A stretch of 64,000 nucleotides of DNA from Candidatus Mediterraneibacter vanvlietii. Lineage in GTDB: Bacteria; Bacillota; Clostridia; Lachnospirales; Lachnospiraceae. Position numbers and translations under genes: made by a program. The stretch lies in assembly GCA_019113645.1 (NCBI GenBank), contig DXGZ01000127.1:1-64000 (forward strand), read 5' to 3'. This document shows positions 24,626 through 32,801 of the stretch, piece by piece. The notes under the pieces are model-generated. The model saw only the letters and a list, made by a program, of their open reading frames with translations, had not been told where the DNA came from and made no database searches. Position 1 is the stretch's first letter. Each line of letters opens with the position of its first letter.

Positions 24626-25825
24626 ATGTTAAAAGGAAAGACCGTTCTGCTGGGAGTGTCAGGCAGCATCGCCGCGTATAAAACAGCATATCTGGCGAGC
24701 GCACTGAAGAAACTGAACGCAGACGTCCATGTCCTGATGACACGAAACGCGACGAATTTCATCAACCCGATTACGTTTGAAACACTGACAGGCAACAAAT
24801 GTCTGGTGGATACGTTTGACCGGAATTTTGAGTTCAGCGTAGAACATGTGTCTCTGGCAAAGCAGGCAGATGTGGTTATGATTGCGCCTGCCAGCGCGAA
24901 TGTAATCGGAAAGCTTGCGCACGGCATCGCGGATGATATGCTGACTACTACGGTAATGGCGTGCAAATGTCAGAAGATTATCGCGCCTGCGATGAACACG
25001 AACATGTTTGAAAATCCGGTTGTCCAGGATAATCTGCAGATCCTCCGGAACTACGGGTATGAAGTGATCAGCCCTGCAACAGGATATCTGGCATGCGGCG
25101 ACACGGGAGCCGGGAAGATGCCGGAGCCGGAACTTCTTCTGGAGTATATCCTGCAGGAGATTGCGTTTGAAAAAGATATGGACGGGCTGAAGGTTCTGGT
25201 GACCGCGGGGCCGACCCGGGAAGCTGTCGATCCGGTGCGCTATATCACGAATCATTCCACCGGAAAGATGGGCTATGCCATTGCCAGAACATGTGTGAGA
25301 CGCGGCGCGGACGTTACGCTTGTGAGCGGTCCGTCGGCACTGAAACCGCCGGAGTTTGTAAACGTGATTTCTGTCAAATCCGCAAAGGATATGTTTGATG
25401 CGGTTACAGGAATTGCGAAAGAGCAGGATATTATCATCAAGGCGGCTGCGGTGGCGGACTACCGGCCAAAACATGTCAGCGCTGAAAAGGTGAAGAAACA
25501 GGATGGCACTCTTACTCTTGAGATGGAACGGACAGATGATATTCTTGCGTATCTTGGAGAGCATAAGAGAGAAGGACAGTTTCTCTGTGGATTTGCCATG
25601 GAAACGGAAAATCTGCTGGAGAATTCCAGAAAGAAACTGGCGAAAAAACATCTGGATATGGTTGTGGCCAACAGCCTGAGAGTTCAGGGGGCCGGATTCG
25701 GCGGCGACACGAATGTGGTTACAATTATTACGGATAATGAGGAAGTTTCACTCGGAAAAATGTCAAAAGAGGAGACAGCCTCACACATACTGGATAAAAT
25801 CCTTGAGCTGAGAAGTGACATCTGA
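24626..25825 (+). CDS. coaBC: Bifunctional phosphopantothenoylcysteine decarboxylase / synthetase
   Basis: CoaBC joins cysteine to 4'-phosphopantothenate and decarboxylates the product, two central steps of CoA synthesis. The ATG at 24626 gives 399 residues, the usual length; the earlier track start lacks support. The N-terminal flavin decarboxylase domain shows GVSGSIAAYK, the HVSLAKQADVVMIAPASANVIGK region, PAMNTNMFENP and the flexible ACGDTGAGKMPEP flap. The C-terminal CTP-dependent synthetase has VTAGPTREAVDPVRYITNHSTGKMG and AAVADYRP. It heads a group with a pantothenate transporter and coaX. Confidence 0.97.
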   Translation: MLKGKTVLLGVSGSIAAYKTAYLASALKKLNADVHVLMTRNATNFINPITFETLTGNKCLVDTFDRNFEFSVEHVSLAKQADVVMIAPASANVIGKLAHGIADDMLTTTVMACKCQKIIAPAMNTNMFENPVVQDNLQILRNYGYEVISPATGYLACGDTGAGKMPEPELLLEYILQEIAFEKDMDGLKVLVTAGPTREAVDPVRYITNHSTGKMGYAIARTCVRRGADVTLVSGPSALKPPEFVNVISVKSAKDMFDAVTGIAKEQDIIIKAAAVADYRPKHVSAEKVKKQDGTLTLEMERTDDILAYLGEHKREGQFLCGFAMETENLLENSRKKLAKKHLDMVVANSLRVQGAGFGGDTNVVTIITDNEEVSLGKMSKEETASHILDKILELRSDI

Positions 25826-25971
25826 GATGGAGTCCGGCAGAGGAAGAAACTGAGATGGATTTATCCGGGAAAAATTTATCCAGGAGAAATCTTTGAAATG
25901 AAACTGCGGAAATATGATTTCCGCGCCAAAAGTATTGTATCCCGCAGGGGAATGATAACAAGGAGGCAATT

Positions 25972-26670
25972 ATGAACAATTCAACAGGAAACAACACAGC
26001 CGGGAGCAGACCGGCAGGAAGCAGATACAGTGTAAAGAGCATGGTTCAGGTGGCGATATTCGGTGCAATCATATGCATCCTGGCCTTTACCCCCTTTCTG
26101 GGCTATATCCCGCTTGGATTTACAAGGGCAACGATTATACATGTCCCCGTGATTATCGCTTCACTGCTGATGGGACCGAAGAAAGGAGGAGTTCTTGGAT
26201 TCCTCTTCGGTCTGACAAGTTTTATTAATAACACGATAAATCCAACGGTGACTTCGTTTGTATTTACACCTTTCTATAACCTGGGCGAGGTCAGCGGCGG
26301 AATCGGAAGTGTGATTATCTGTTTCGTCCCCCGCATCCTGGTTGGAATTGTACCGTTTTACGTATATAAGCTGGTAATGCGGTTTGTCAGTGAAGAGACG
26401 AAGAAAAAAGGAGTTTCCAGTATCGGTCTGATCCTGGCCGGAGTGACAGGTTCGCTGGTGAACACCCTTCTCGTGATGAATCTGATCTTTGTATTCTTCC
26501 GGGAGGCATATGCACAGGCGAATGAAGTGGCGGTATCAGCGGTATATACATTTATATTATCCGTTATCGGGATGAACGGTGTGCCGGAGGCGATTGTGGC
26601 TGGAGTGATTACTCTGTGTATCGGCAGAGCGCTTATGAAGAAAACTGTGAGGGAAAGGCTGGGATTTTAG
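25972..26670 (+). CDS. panT: ECF transporter S component, probable pantothenate importer (PanT-like)
   Basis: A 232-residue membrane protein with about six helices after a short hydrophilic N-terminus. The FTPFLGYIPLGFTRATIIHVPVIIASLLMGPKKG stretch (about residues 38-72) and the long second half are typical of ECF S components that bind vitamins. Its position between coaBC and coaX makes pantothenate the most likely substrate. AAGGAGG lies 6 bases from the start. It must share an EcfA/EcfT module encoded elsewhere. Only two bases separate it from coaX, so the genes are cotranscribed. Confidence 0.82.
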   Translation: MNNSTGNNTAGSRPAGSRYSVKSMVQVAIFGAIICILAFTPFLGYIPLGFTRATIIHVPVIIASLLMGPKKGGVLGFLFGLTSFINNTINPTVTSFVFTPFYNLGEVSGGIGSVIICFVPRILVGIVPFYVYKLVMRFVSEETKKKGVSSIGLILAGVTGSLVNTLLVMNLIFVFFREAYAQANEVAVSAVYTFILSVIGMNGVPEAIVAGVITLCIGRALMKKTVRERLGF

Positions 26671-26672
26671 AG

Positions 26673-27440
26673 ATGATTTTGGCTGTTGATATCGGAAATA
26701 CGAACATAGTGATCGGGTGTATTGAAGGTTCCGAATGTGTTTTTGTGGAAAGGCTTTCCACAGTCCGGACAAAAACTGAACTGGAGTATGCCATTGACAT
26801 TAAAAATGTACTGGATATCTACCATATAAAGAAAGCGGATCTGGAAGGCGGGATTATTTCGTCCGTTGTCCCGCAGATTACAACCGTGGCAAAACTGGCG
26901 GTTGAAAAGATACTGAAAAAAGAGGTGCTGGTTGTAGGCGCCGGGATCAAGACCGGGCTCAACATACGTATAGACAATCCGGCGCAGCTTGGCAGTGATC
27001 TGGTGGTCGATTCCGTGGCAGCGCTTGCGGAATATCCGGTTCCGCTTCTCGTATTCGATATGGGTACAGCCAATACAGTGTGCGTGATCGACAGACACAA
27101 AAACTATATTGGCGGCATGATCTATCCGGGAATTGGCGTATCGCTTGATTCCCTGACTGAAAATGCGTCTCAGCTCGGCGGTATCAGCCTGGAAGCGCCG
27201 GAACATATTATCGGGAAAAATACGGTTGATTGTATGAAGAGCGGGGCGATCTACAGTTCCGCCGCCGCGATAGACGGAATTATCGACCGGTTGTCAGAAG
27301 AGCTGGAGGGAGAAGTCACTGTGATCGCCACCGGAGGGCTGGCGAAAAAGATCGTCCCCCACTGCAGAAGAAAAATTATTCTGGATGATAATCTGCTGCT
27401 GAAGGGACTGGCGGTGATATACAGGAAGAATCGGAGATGA
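26673..27440 (+). CDS. coaX: Type III pantothenate kinase
   Basis: CoaX phosphorylates pantothenate, the first committed step to CoA. The ATG at 26673 (two bases after the upstream stop) gives 255 residues, normal for the family. ASKHA-fold signatures are MILAVDIGNTNIVIG at the start, PAQLGSDLVVDSVAALAEYP near residue 105, the phosphate-binding VFDMGTANTVCVID, and IGGMIYPGIGVSLDSL. Type III enzymes are insensitive to CoA feedback and need a monovalent cation. Downstream of the stop lies a 310-bp palindrome that may also end transcription. Confidence 0.96.
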   Translation: MILAVDIGNTNIVIGCIEGSECVFVERLSTVRTKTELEYAIDIKNVLDIYHIKKADLEGGIISSVVPQITTVAKLAVEKILKKEVLVVGAGIKTGLNIRIDNPAQLGSDLVVDSVAALAEYPVPLLVFDMGTANTVCVIDRHKNYIGGMIYPGIGVSLDSLTENASQLGGISLEAPEHIIGKNTVDCMKSGAIYSSAAAIDGIIDRLSEELEGEVTVIATGGLAKKIVPHCRRKIILDDNLLLKGLAVIYRKNRR

Positions 27441-27749
27441 ATCTGAGTTTGTCGAGACGGGAACTGTGCGTCTACAGAACTTTTTTAACTAATCGGCAGA
27501 CGCCGGGAAAGAAGAGACTGTAACGCGATGCTGAGCCCGCTCCTTCAACTCTTCGAATGTATGTAACAAGAATCCCAAATGGTCGTGCAAAGGCACTCTC
27601 ATTTGGGATTCTTTAACATACAGAACGAAGGATTTTCATACGCTCCTGCTCTGAATGCATCGCTTATACAGTCTCTTCTTTCCCGGCTTCCCCCAATCGG
27701 TAAAAACAGCTCCGGTCAGATCGTTCCCGGCTCGACATACTCGCGATTC
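27439..27749. repeat. Long imperfect palindrome family 2 (about 310 bp)
   Basis: Non-coding. The two arms match over most of their length: GAATC..GAGT..GTCGAGACGGGAAC (27439-27464) against GTTCCCGGCTCGAC..ACTC..GATTC (27723-27749); GCCGGGAAAGAAGAGACTGT against ACAGTCTCTTCTTTCCCGGC; and a central hairpin AAGAATCCCAAATG (27568-27581) / CATTTGGGATTCTT (27600-27613). It begins at the coaX stop codon. The sequence differs from family 1. It could be a non-autonomous mobile element or a large structured RNA. Confidence 0.8.
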
Positions 27750-27867
27750 AAGAACAAAAGAAGAAGTTGGAAGGTTATTGACTAAGATTTTTTCGAAATC
27801 TGAATTTGCTCTGACTCTTCTGATTTGAAGAACGCAGAGAACTGCGGAATATAAGTCTGGATCGCTT

Positions 27868-27909
27868 TTCAAAGGGAAGGAGCAAAAGACAATGCCCCTC
27901 CCCTTTGAA
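27868..27909 (-). terminator. Hairpin downstream of glgD
   Basis: TTCAAAGGGAAGGAGCA and TGCCCCTCCCCTTTGAA form a stem of about 17 bp with mismatches. It is placed to end glgCD transcription on the minus strand; no clear T-run is present. Confidence 0.5.
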
Positions 27910-27982
27910 TACGGCTTTACAAACTTTATTCCGCGGTTCTCGGACGATTCTCCTGCTCAGAAGAATCAGACAAACTCAGATC

Positions 27983-29098
27983 TTACAATGCATCTCCTCG
28001 TTTGATGTATCCCGGAGTCTCCGGCGGAGCGATGATTCTCTTTCCGCGAATCAGACGGGCATGTTTATCAACCATCATGTTTTCTACATGTACGCCTTTT
28101 CCGATTACTACACCTGCAGAGATCACGCAGTTCTTTACAATAGCGCCCGGTTTGATGACACAGCCTCTTCCGATGATGGAATTCTCGATGCTTCCCTCGA
28201 TCAGGCATCCGTTGGACACAACAGAGGAGGTTACCTTGCTGCCGTCAAAATATTTTGTCGGGCAGGAGTCATTGGTGCGTGTATATACCGGCCAGTCTTT
28301 GTCAAACAGGTTCATTGCGTTCTTCAGATCGATCAGAGCCATATTTGCCTTGTAATAGCTCTTGAAATCTGTAACAGCTGCGAAAAATCCGCGGTGCGGT
28401 ACCGCACGGATATCAAGGTTTTCGCATTCTTCGTCGATGATGTCGGCAAATGTGTACATGGAAGACATCTTGTGTGCCTTGTTGACCAGGTCAAGGAAGA
28501 GCTCCTTGGTCATAACATAGGTATCCATGAAGATGTTTCTGTTTTTGGCGTTTCCACGGTTTGGCTCGATGGAGAGAACACCTTTCTGCTTGTTGATATT
28601 CAGGGTATCGCAGGTAAGGTATTCCTCTTTCGCGTTGTCCACTGCGTGGTACATCAGAGAGATGTCTGCTCCGGACTCAACATGTTCTTCAATAAATTCG
28701 CTGTAATCTGCTGTGTAGATCATATAGCTCGGCGCGATAACTACATACGGCTGAGTCATTCTCTCGATGCAGTCCATGTTTTCGATGTATGCGGCGATAT
28801 CTGTGTTGTAAATATCATTTACCTGATTAGACTCAGCATACATGATACTCAGGCTGCCGCGCTTGGAGTTGATGTTATAGTGACGTCCTGTTCCGAGGTG
28901 CTCGGTAAGGGAACGCGGTTTTCTGCGGACATAGACCTGAATGTTGTCGATTCCGCTGTTGCTCATATTAGAAATCGGGAAATCGATGATGCGGTATCTT
29001 CCAAGGAAGGAAAAAGCTCCTACAGGGCGGTATTCCTGGAGGCCGTCTACCTGAATGTGATTTCCGGCAAAATTAACAATTCCAAATGCCTTATTCAT
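27983..29098 (-). CDS. glgD: GlgD, regulatory-type subunit of ADP-glucose pyrophosphorylase
   Basis: About 371 residues, homologous to GlgC but with a degenerate N-terminal substrate loop (GNHIQVDGLQEYRPVGAFSFLGRYRIIDF in place of the GGxGxRL loop), so it is the modulatory partner of GlgC in Firmicutes. The C-terminal left-handed beta-helix is visible as hexapeptide-like runs (NSIIGRGCVIKPGAIVKNCVIS). The ATG at 29098 is preferred: AAAGGGGG is 9 bases away, while the first ATG at 29107 touches that site. It starts right after the glgC stop. The GlgCD pair makes ADP-glucose for glycogen. Confidence 0.93.
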   Translation of the reverse strand: MNKAFGIVNFAGNHIQVDGLQEYRPVGAFSFLGRYRIIDFPISNMSNSGIDNIQVYVRRKPRSLTEHLGTGRHYNINSKRGSLSIMYAESNQVNDIYNTDIAAYIENMDCIERMTQPYVVIAPSYMIYTADYSEFIEEHVESGADISLMYHAVDNAKEEYLTCDTLNINKQKGVLSIEPNRGNAKNRNIFMDTYVMTKELFLDLVNKAHKMSSMYTFADIIDEECENLDIRAVPHRGFFAAVTDFKSYYKANMALIDLKNAMNLFDKDWPVYTRTNDSCPTKYFDGSKVTSSVVSNGCLIEGSIENSIIGRGCVIKPGAIVKNCVISAGVVIGKGVHVENMMVDKHARLIRGKRIIAPPETPGYIKRGDAL

Positions 29099-29099
29099 A

Positions 29100-30239
29100 T
29101 TATTCATCCCCCTTTACACGTTTTGATACAAGTTCGATATTTGCGCTGTCAGCGCTTCCGACAACGGCGTTTTTACCGATCTTGACTCCGTCAGCTACGA
29201 GGGCGCGTGTTACAACGGCGCCTTCCGCTACTTCCGCGCCGGGCATCAGAACACTGTCGATGACTTTGGCGCCGGCAGCAACCTTGGAATTTGTGAACAG
29301 GACAGAATTCTTTACCTCGCCGTCCACTACACAGCCCTGGGTGATAAACGCGCGGTCAACGACAGCGTCAGCACCGATATACTGCGGCAGCGCGGATACG
29401 TCTTCGGTATAGATCTTCCATGTGGGATCGTTCAGGTCCAGTTCGTTGTTCTTGCTGAGCAGGTCCATATTTGCCTCCCAGAGAGAATCGATGGTTCCCA
29501 CGTCTTTCCAGTATCCTTTGTATTTATATGCAAAGAGGTTGTCTCCGTCATTTAACATGGCAGGGATGATATCTTTTCCGAAATCGTGATTGGAATCTGG
29601 ATCTTTCATATCTGCGATAAGCATTTTGCGAAGCATCTTCCAGTTGAAGATATAGATACCCATAGAAGCAAGGTTGCTCTTCGGATGTTCCGGTTTCTCT
29701 TCGAATTCAACGATCCGTCCGGTATCGTTTGTGTTCATGATACCGAAGCGGCTTGCCTCCTTCATCGGAACTTCGATTACAGCGATGGTCGCGTCAGCAT
29801 TGCATTCTTTGTGGTAAGCGAGCATCTTTGCGTAATTCATTTTGTAGATATGGTCTCCGGAGAGAATCAGAAGATATTCCGGAGAGTATGTATCGATGAA
29901 ATCGATATTCTGTGAGATGGCATCGGCGGTTCCTCTGTAGACATCAAGGTTTGCGTCCGCTTTCTCACGGGGCGGAAGTACATATACTCCGCTGTCTCTT
30001 GCGTCAAGACCCCAGCGGCGTCCAGCTGCAACGTAGCTGTTCAGAAGAACAGATTCATACTGAGTTAAAACACCTACTACGTCAATCCCACTATTGGCAC
30101 AGTTGCTGAGCGGAAAATCGATGATACGGTATTTCCCACCATATGAAACAGCCGGTTTTGCGACTTTTTTCGTCAATTCATGGAGACGAGATCCGCGGCC
30201 GCCAGCTAAAATCATAGCTAACATGTTATTTTGCTTCAT
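29100..30239 (-). CDS. glgC: Glucose-1-phosphate adenylyltransferase catalytic subunit
   Basis: GlgC forms ADP-glucose from glucose-1-phosphate and ATP, the committed step of glycogen synthesis. The ATG at 30239 gives 379 residues and puts [23 protein letters not shown] at the N-terminus. Motifs are the nucleotide loop [39 protein letters not shown], and the catalytic [11 protein letters not shown] region, then a beta-helix domain. GAGAGGG precedes the start. It is the first gene of glgC-glgD. A -10-like TATAAT lies at 30274-30279 on the minus strand, but a convincing -35 was not found. Confidence 0.96.
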   Translation of the reverse strand: MKQNNMLAMILAGGRGSRLHELTKKVAKPAVSYGGKYRIIDFPLSNCANSGIDVVGVLTQYESVLLNSYVAAGRRWGLDARDSGVYVLPPREKADANLDVYRGTADAISQNIDFIDTYSPEYLLILSGDHIYKMNYAKMLAYHKECNADATIAVIEVPMKEASRFGIMNTNDTGRIVEFEEKPEHPKSNLASMGIYIFNWKMLRKMLIADMKDPDSNHDFGKDIIPAMLNDGDNLFAYKYKGYWKDVGTIDSLWEANMDLLSKNNELDLNDPTWKIYTEDVSALPQYIGADAVVDRAFITQGCVVDGEVKNSVLFTNSKVAAGAKVIDSVLMPGAEVAEGAVVTRALVADGVKIGKNAVVGSADSANIELVSKRVKGDE

Positions 30240-30387
30240 AAATGAGCCCTCTCTTTCATTATTACTGGTTACTATTATACAATTTTCTGAGAAGATTTGC
30301 CACATTTTTGTGCGAAAAACTGAAAATAAAAAGAAAAATATAAGCTAAATTTATGAAAAAAACGGTATTTTTATAAAAGTGATCAAG

Positions 30388-30408
30388 TTGTTCGTAGGAT
30401 ACGAACAA
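30388..30408. promoter_or_regulatory. Perfect palindrome, candidate MarR operator (distal)
   Basis: TTGTTCGTA-GGA-TACGAACAA, a perfect 9-bp inverted repeat in the glgC-marR intergenic region. It shares the TTGTT/GAACAA ends with the site at 30496-30513. Confidence 0.6.
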
Positions 30409-30465
30409 GTTAAACGGAGCTGAAACTAAGAGAAAAAGAAGAGGTTCTTTTGTGCATTTTGATGA

Positions 30466-30513
30466 TTGACAATAAAAATAAATCTCTTTACTATATTGTT
30501 AGTTACCGAACAA
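30466..30513 (+). promoter_or_regulatory. marR-ABC exporter promoter with operator
   Basis: Consensus TTGACA (30466-30471), 17-base spacer, TACTAT (30489-30494). The imperfect palindrome TTGTTAGTTACCGAACAA (30496-30513) covers the transcription start, a normal position for autorepression by a MarR protein. Confidence 0.8.
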
Positions 30514-30535
30514 AATTGCGAGGAGGGATGGAAAT

Positions 30536-31075
30536 ATGTGCGCTGGTGATCATGACGAGTGTGGTCATGATGTGGGAAGGCTGATTAATACACTGTCTCA
30601 TCAGCTGAAACGGCAGATGTGTGCGCATGAGTCGGAAGACAGCCTGACCAATATGCAGAGGCATGTTCTTCATTATATTCTGTTCCAGTCTCTGCAGCAT
30701 GACATTTACCAGAAAGACCTGGAAAAGGAGTTTCAGATCCGACGCTCAACAGCAAGCGGAACGCTTCAGCTTCTGGAGAAAAACGGATTCATCCGCAGGG
30801 AAGCGGTGGAGCGGGATGCGCGGCTGAAGAAGATAGTACCGACAGATAAAGCGCGGGGAGTCCGGGAACATATTCTGGGTAACATTCGATACATGGAATC
30901 GACACTTCGCCGGGGAATCCCGGAAGAAAAGCTGAAAGTATGCATGGAAGTGCTGGAACAAATGTCGGCTAATCTGACAGAGAATGAAAAGGCGCCGGGA
31001 CAGCCGGCGGCAGATTTGCAGGTAATGAATCAATTAACAGAAAAAAAAGAGGAGGAGAAAACAGACCATGAATAG
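30536..31075 (+). CDS. MarR-family transcriptional regulator
   Basis: A 179-residue winged-helix regulator. The recognition region is YQKDLEKEFQIRRSTASGTLQLLEKNGFIRREAVERDARLKKIVPTDKA (about residues 60-110), including the beta-wing with D-x-R. The N-terminus CAGDHDECGHDVG is rich in cysteine, histidine and acidic residues, which could bind metal or sense redox state. The gene is read from a strong promoter whose start is covered by a palindrome, so it likely represses itself and the two exporter genes. Its end overlaps the first ABC gene by 8 bases. The effector is unknown. Confidence 0.9.
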   Translation: MCAGDHDECGHDVGRLINTLSHQLKRQMCAHESEDSLTNMQRHVLHYILFQSLQHDIYQKDLEKEFQIRRSTASGTLQLLEKNGFIRREAVERDARLKKIVPTDKARGVREHILGNIRYMESTLRRGIPEEKLKVCMEVLEQMSANLTENEKAPGQPAADLQVMNQLTEKKEEEKTDHE

Positions 31076-32801
31076 AATACTGCTTCGTTCCGTCCGGGAA
31101 TACAAAAAAGAATCATTCCTGACTCCGGTGCTGGTCTGCCTGGAGGTCCTGATGGAAGTCCTGATTCCGCTTTTGATGGCGAGGATTATCGATGTGGGAA
31201 TCATGGAAGGGAATATGGCTTACATTATAAAGATGGGACTTCTGCTCATCTTGATGGCGATGCTGGCCCTGGTATTCGGTGCAAAGGCCGGTCAGCTTGG
31301 CGCGATTGCTTCATCAGGTTACGCGAAGAATCTGCGTCATGACATTTTTTATAAAATTCAGGATTTTTCGTTTGGAAATATCGATCATTTCTCAACATCA
31401 AGCCTTGTGACAAGAATGACAACAGATATTACGAACGTTCAGATGGCTTACATGTTTACGATTCGTCTGCTGGCAAGGGCGCCGATCATGATTGTTCTGT
31501 CACTGATTATGACGATGACGATCAGCATGCCAATCGCCATTGTGATGCTGATTGTAGCGCCTGTTCTGGGCGTGAGCCTGATTTTCATAGCAAAGAAAGC
31601 GCATCCGCACTTTGTGCAGGTGTTTGACGAATATGATGTTCTTAACAATACCGTGCAGGAGAATGTGAATGCTGCCCGCGTGGTAAAGGCATATGTAAGA
31701 GGGGACTATGAAATTGAAAAATTCGGGAAAGTCTCTACGCTTGTGTTCAGGCTTTTTACCAAGGCTGAGAAAATTGTTGCCTGGAATGCGCCGATCATGC
31801 AGTTCGCCGTATATACGGTTGTAATTGTCATGGTGCTGATCGGCGGCGAGAGCATTATCAGCGGGTCCATGCAGACCGGAGAACTCACAAGCGTCATTGT
31901 GTATGCGCTTCAGATTCTTATGTCGCTGATGATGGTTACTTTCGTATTTACAATGATTATGATCGCGGAAGCTTCTACGGACCGTATCACAGAAGTTCTT
32001 ACGGAAGTTCCGGAGATGTCTGACAAAGCGGATGCGGTTACGGAAGTGAAAAACGGTGACATTGATTTTGAACATGTGAATTTCAGCTATGCGGGAGAGG
32101 GTGGAAATCTTTCCCTTAAAGATGTGGATCTTCATATTAAGAGCGGGCAGATTGTAGGTGTTATCGGCGGAACAGGAAGCGCCAAGTCTACACTGGTGCA
32201 GCTCATCCCGAGGCTTTATGATGTGACGGGCGGATGCGTAAAGGTAGGCGGCGTTGATGTTCGCGATTATAACCTGGAAGCACTTCGTGACCAGGTGTCC
32301 ATGGTGCTTCAGAAGAATGTCCTTTTTACCGGAAGCATTTATGAAAATGTGCGCTGGGGTGATGAAAACGCAAGTGACGAGGAAGTGCAGAGAGTCTGTA
32401 AACTGGCTCAGGCTGACAGTTTCATCCAGGAATTCCCGGGCAAATATAACACGATGATAGTAGAAGGCGGAAATAACGTGTCCGGAGGTCAGAAGCAGAG
32501 ACTGTGCATTGCCAGGGCGCTGCTCAAAAAGCCGAAAATTCTGATTCTGGATGACTCTACCAGCGCGGTAGATACAAGAACGGATGCGCTGATCCGTCAG
32601 GCATTCAGGGAAGAGATCCCGGATACGACAAAGATTATTATTGCGCAGAGAATCTCTTCGGTAGAAGATGCAGATGTAATTATTGTTATGGATAACGGTG
32701 AGATCAACGGCATCGGAACATCAGAAGAACTTCTGAAGAATAACGCAATTTACAGAGAAGTTTACGAATCACAGATGAAAGGAGGCGCGGATGATGAGTG
32801 A
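31068..32801 (+). CDS. ABC exporter half-transporter, degenerate-site subunit
   Basis: A 577-residue fused permease-ATPase. About six membrane helices occupy residues 15-300. The ATPase domain has an unusual Walker A GGTGSAKST (alanine in place of the last glycine), a normal signature VSGGQKQR, and Walker B ILILDDST, where aspartate replaces the catalytic glutamate. This is the pattern of the non-hydrolysing partner in heterodimeric exporters such as TM287/288 or BmrCD. It pairs with the next gene, which it overlaps by 8 bases. A multidrug or peptide export role under MarR control is inferred. Confidence 0.92.
   Translation: MNRILLRSVREYKKESFLTPVLVCLEVLMEVLIPLLMARIIDVGIMEGNMAYIIKMGLLLILMAMLALVFGAKAGQLGAIASSGYAKNLRHDIFYKIQDFSFGNIDHFSTSSLVTRMTTDITNVQMAYMFTIRLLARAPIMIVLSLIMTMTISMPIAIVMLIVAPVLGVSLIFIAKKAHPHFVQVFDEYDVLNNTVQENVNAARVVKAYVRGDYEIEKFGKVSTLVFRLFTKAEKIVAWNAPIMQFAVYTVVIVMVLIGGESIISGSMQTGELTSVIVYALQILMSLMMVTFVFTMIMIAEASTDRITEVLTEVPEMSDKADAVTEVKNGDIDFEHVNFSYAGEGGNLSLKDVDLHIKSGQIVGVIGGTGSAKSTLVQLIPRLYDVTGGCVKVGGVDVRDYNLEALRDQVSMVLQKNVLFTGSIYENVRWGDENASDEEVQRVCKLAQADSFIQEFPGKYNTMIVEGGNNVSGGQKQRLCIARALLKKPKILILDDSTSAVDTRTDALIRQAFREEIPDTTKIIIAQRISSVEDADVIIVMDNGEINGIGTSEELLKNNAIYREVYESQMKGGADDE

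Noticed and set aside
27905-29185. 426-residue ORF on the plus strand
   Set aside because: Antisense of glgD, whose minus-strand protein is clearly recognisable; composition rich in C, H and V is typical of a shadow frame.
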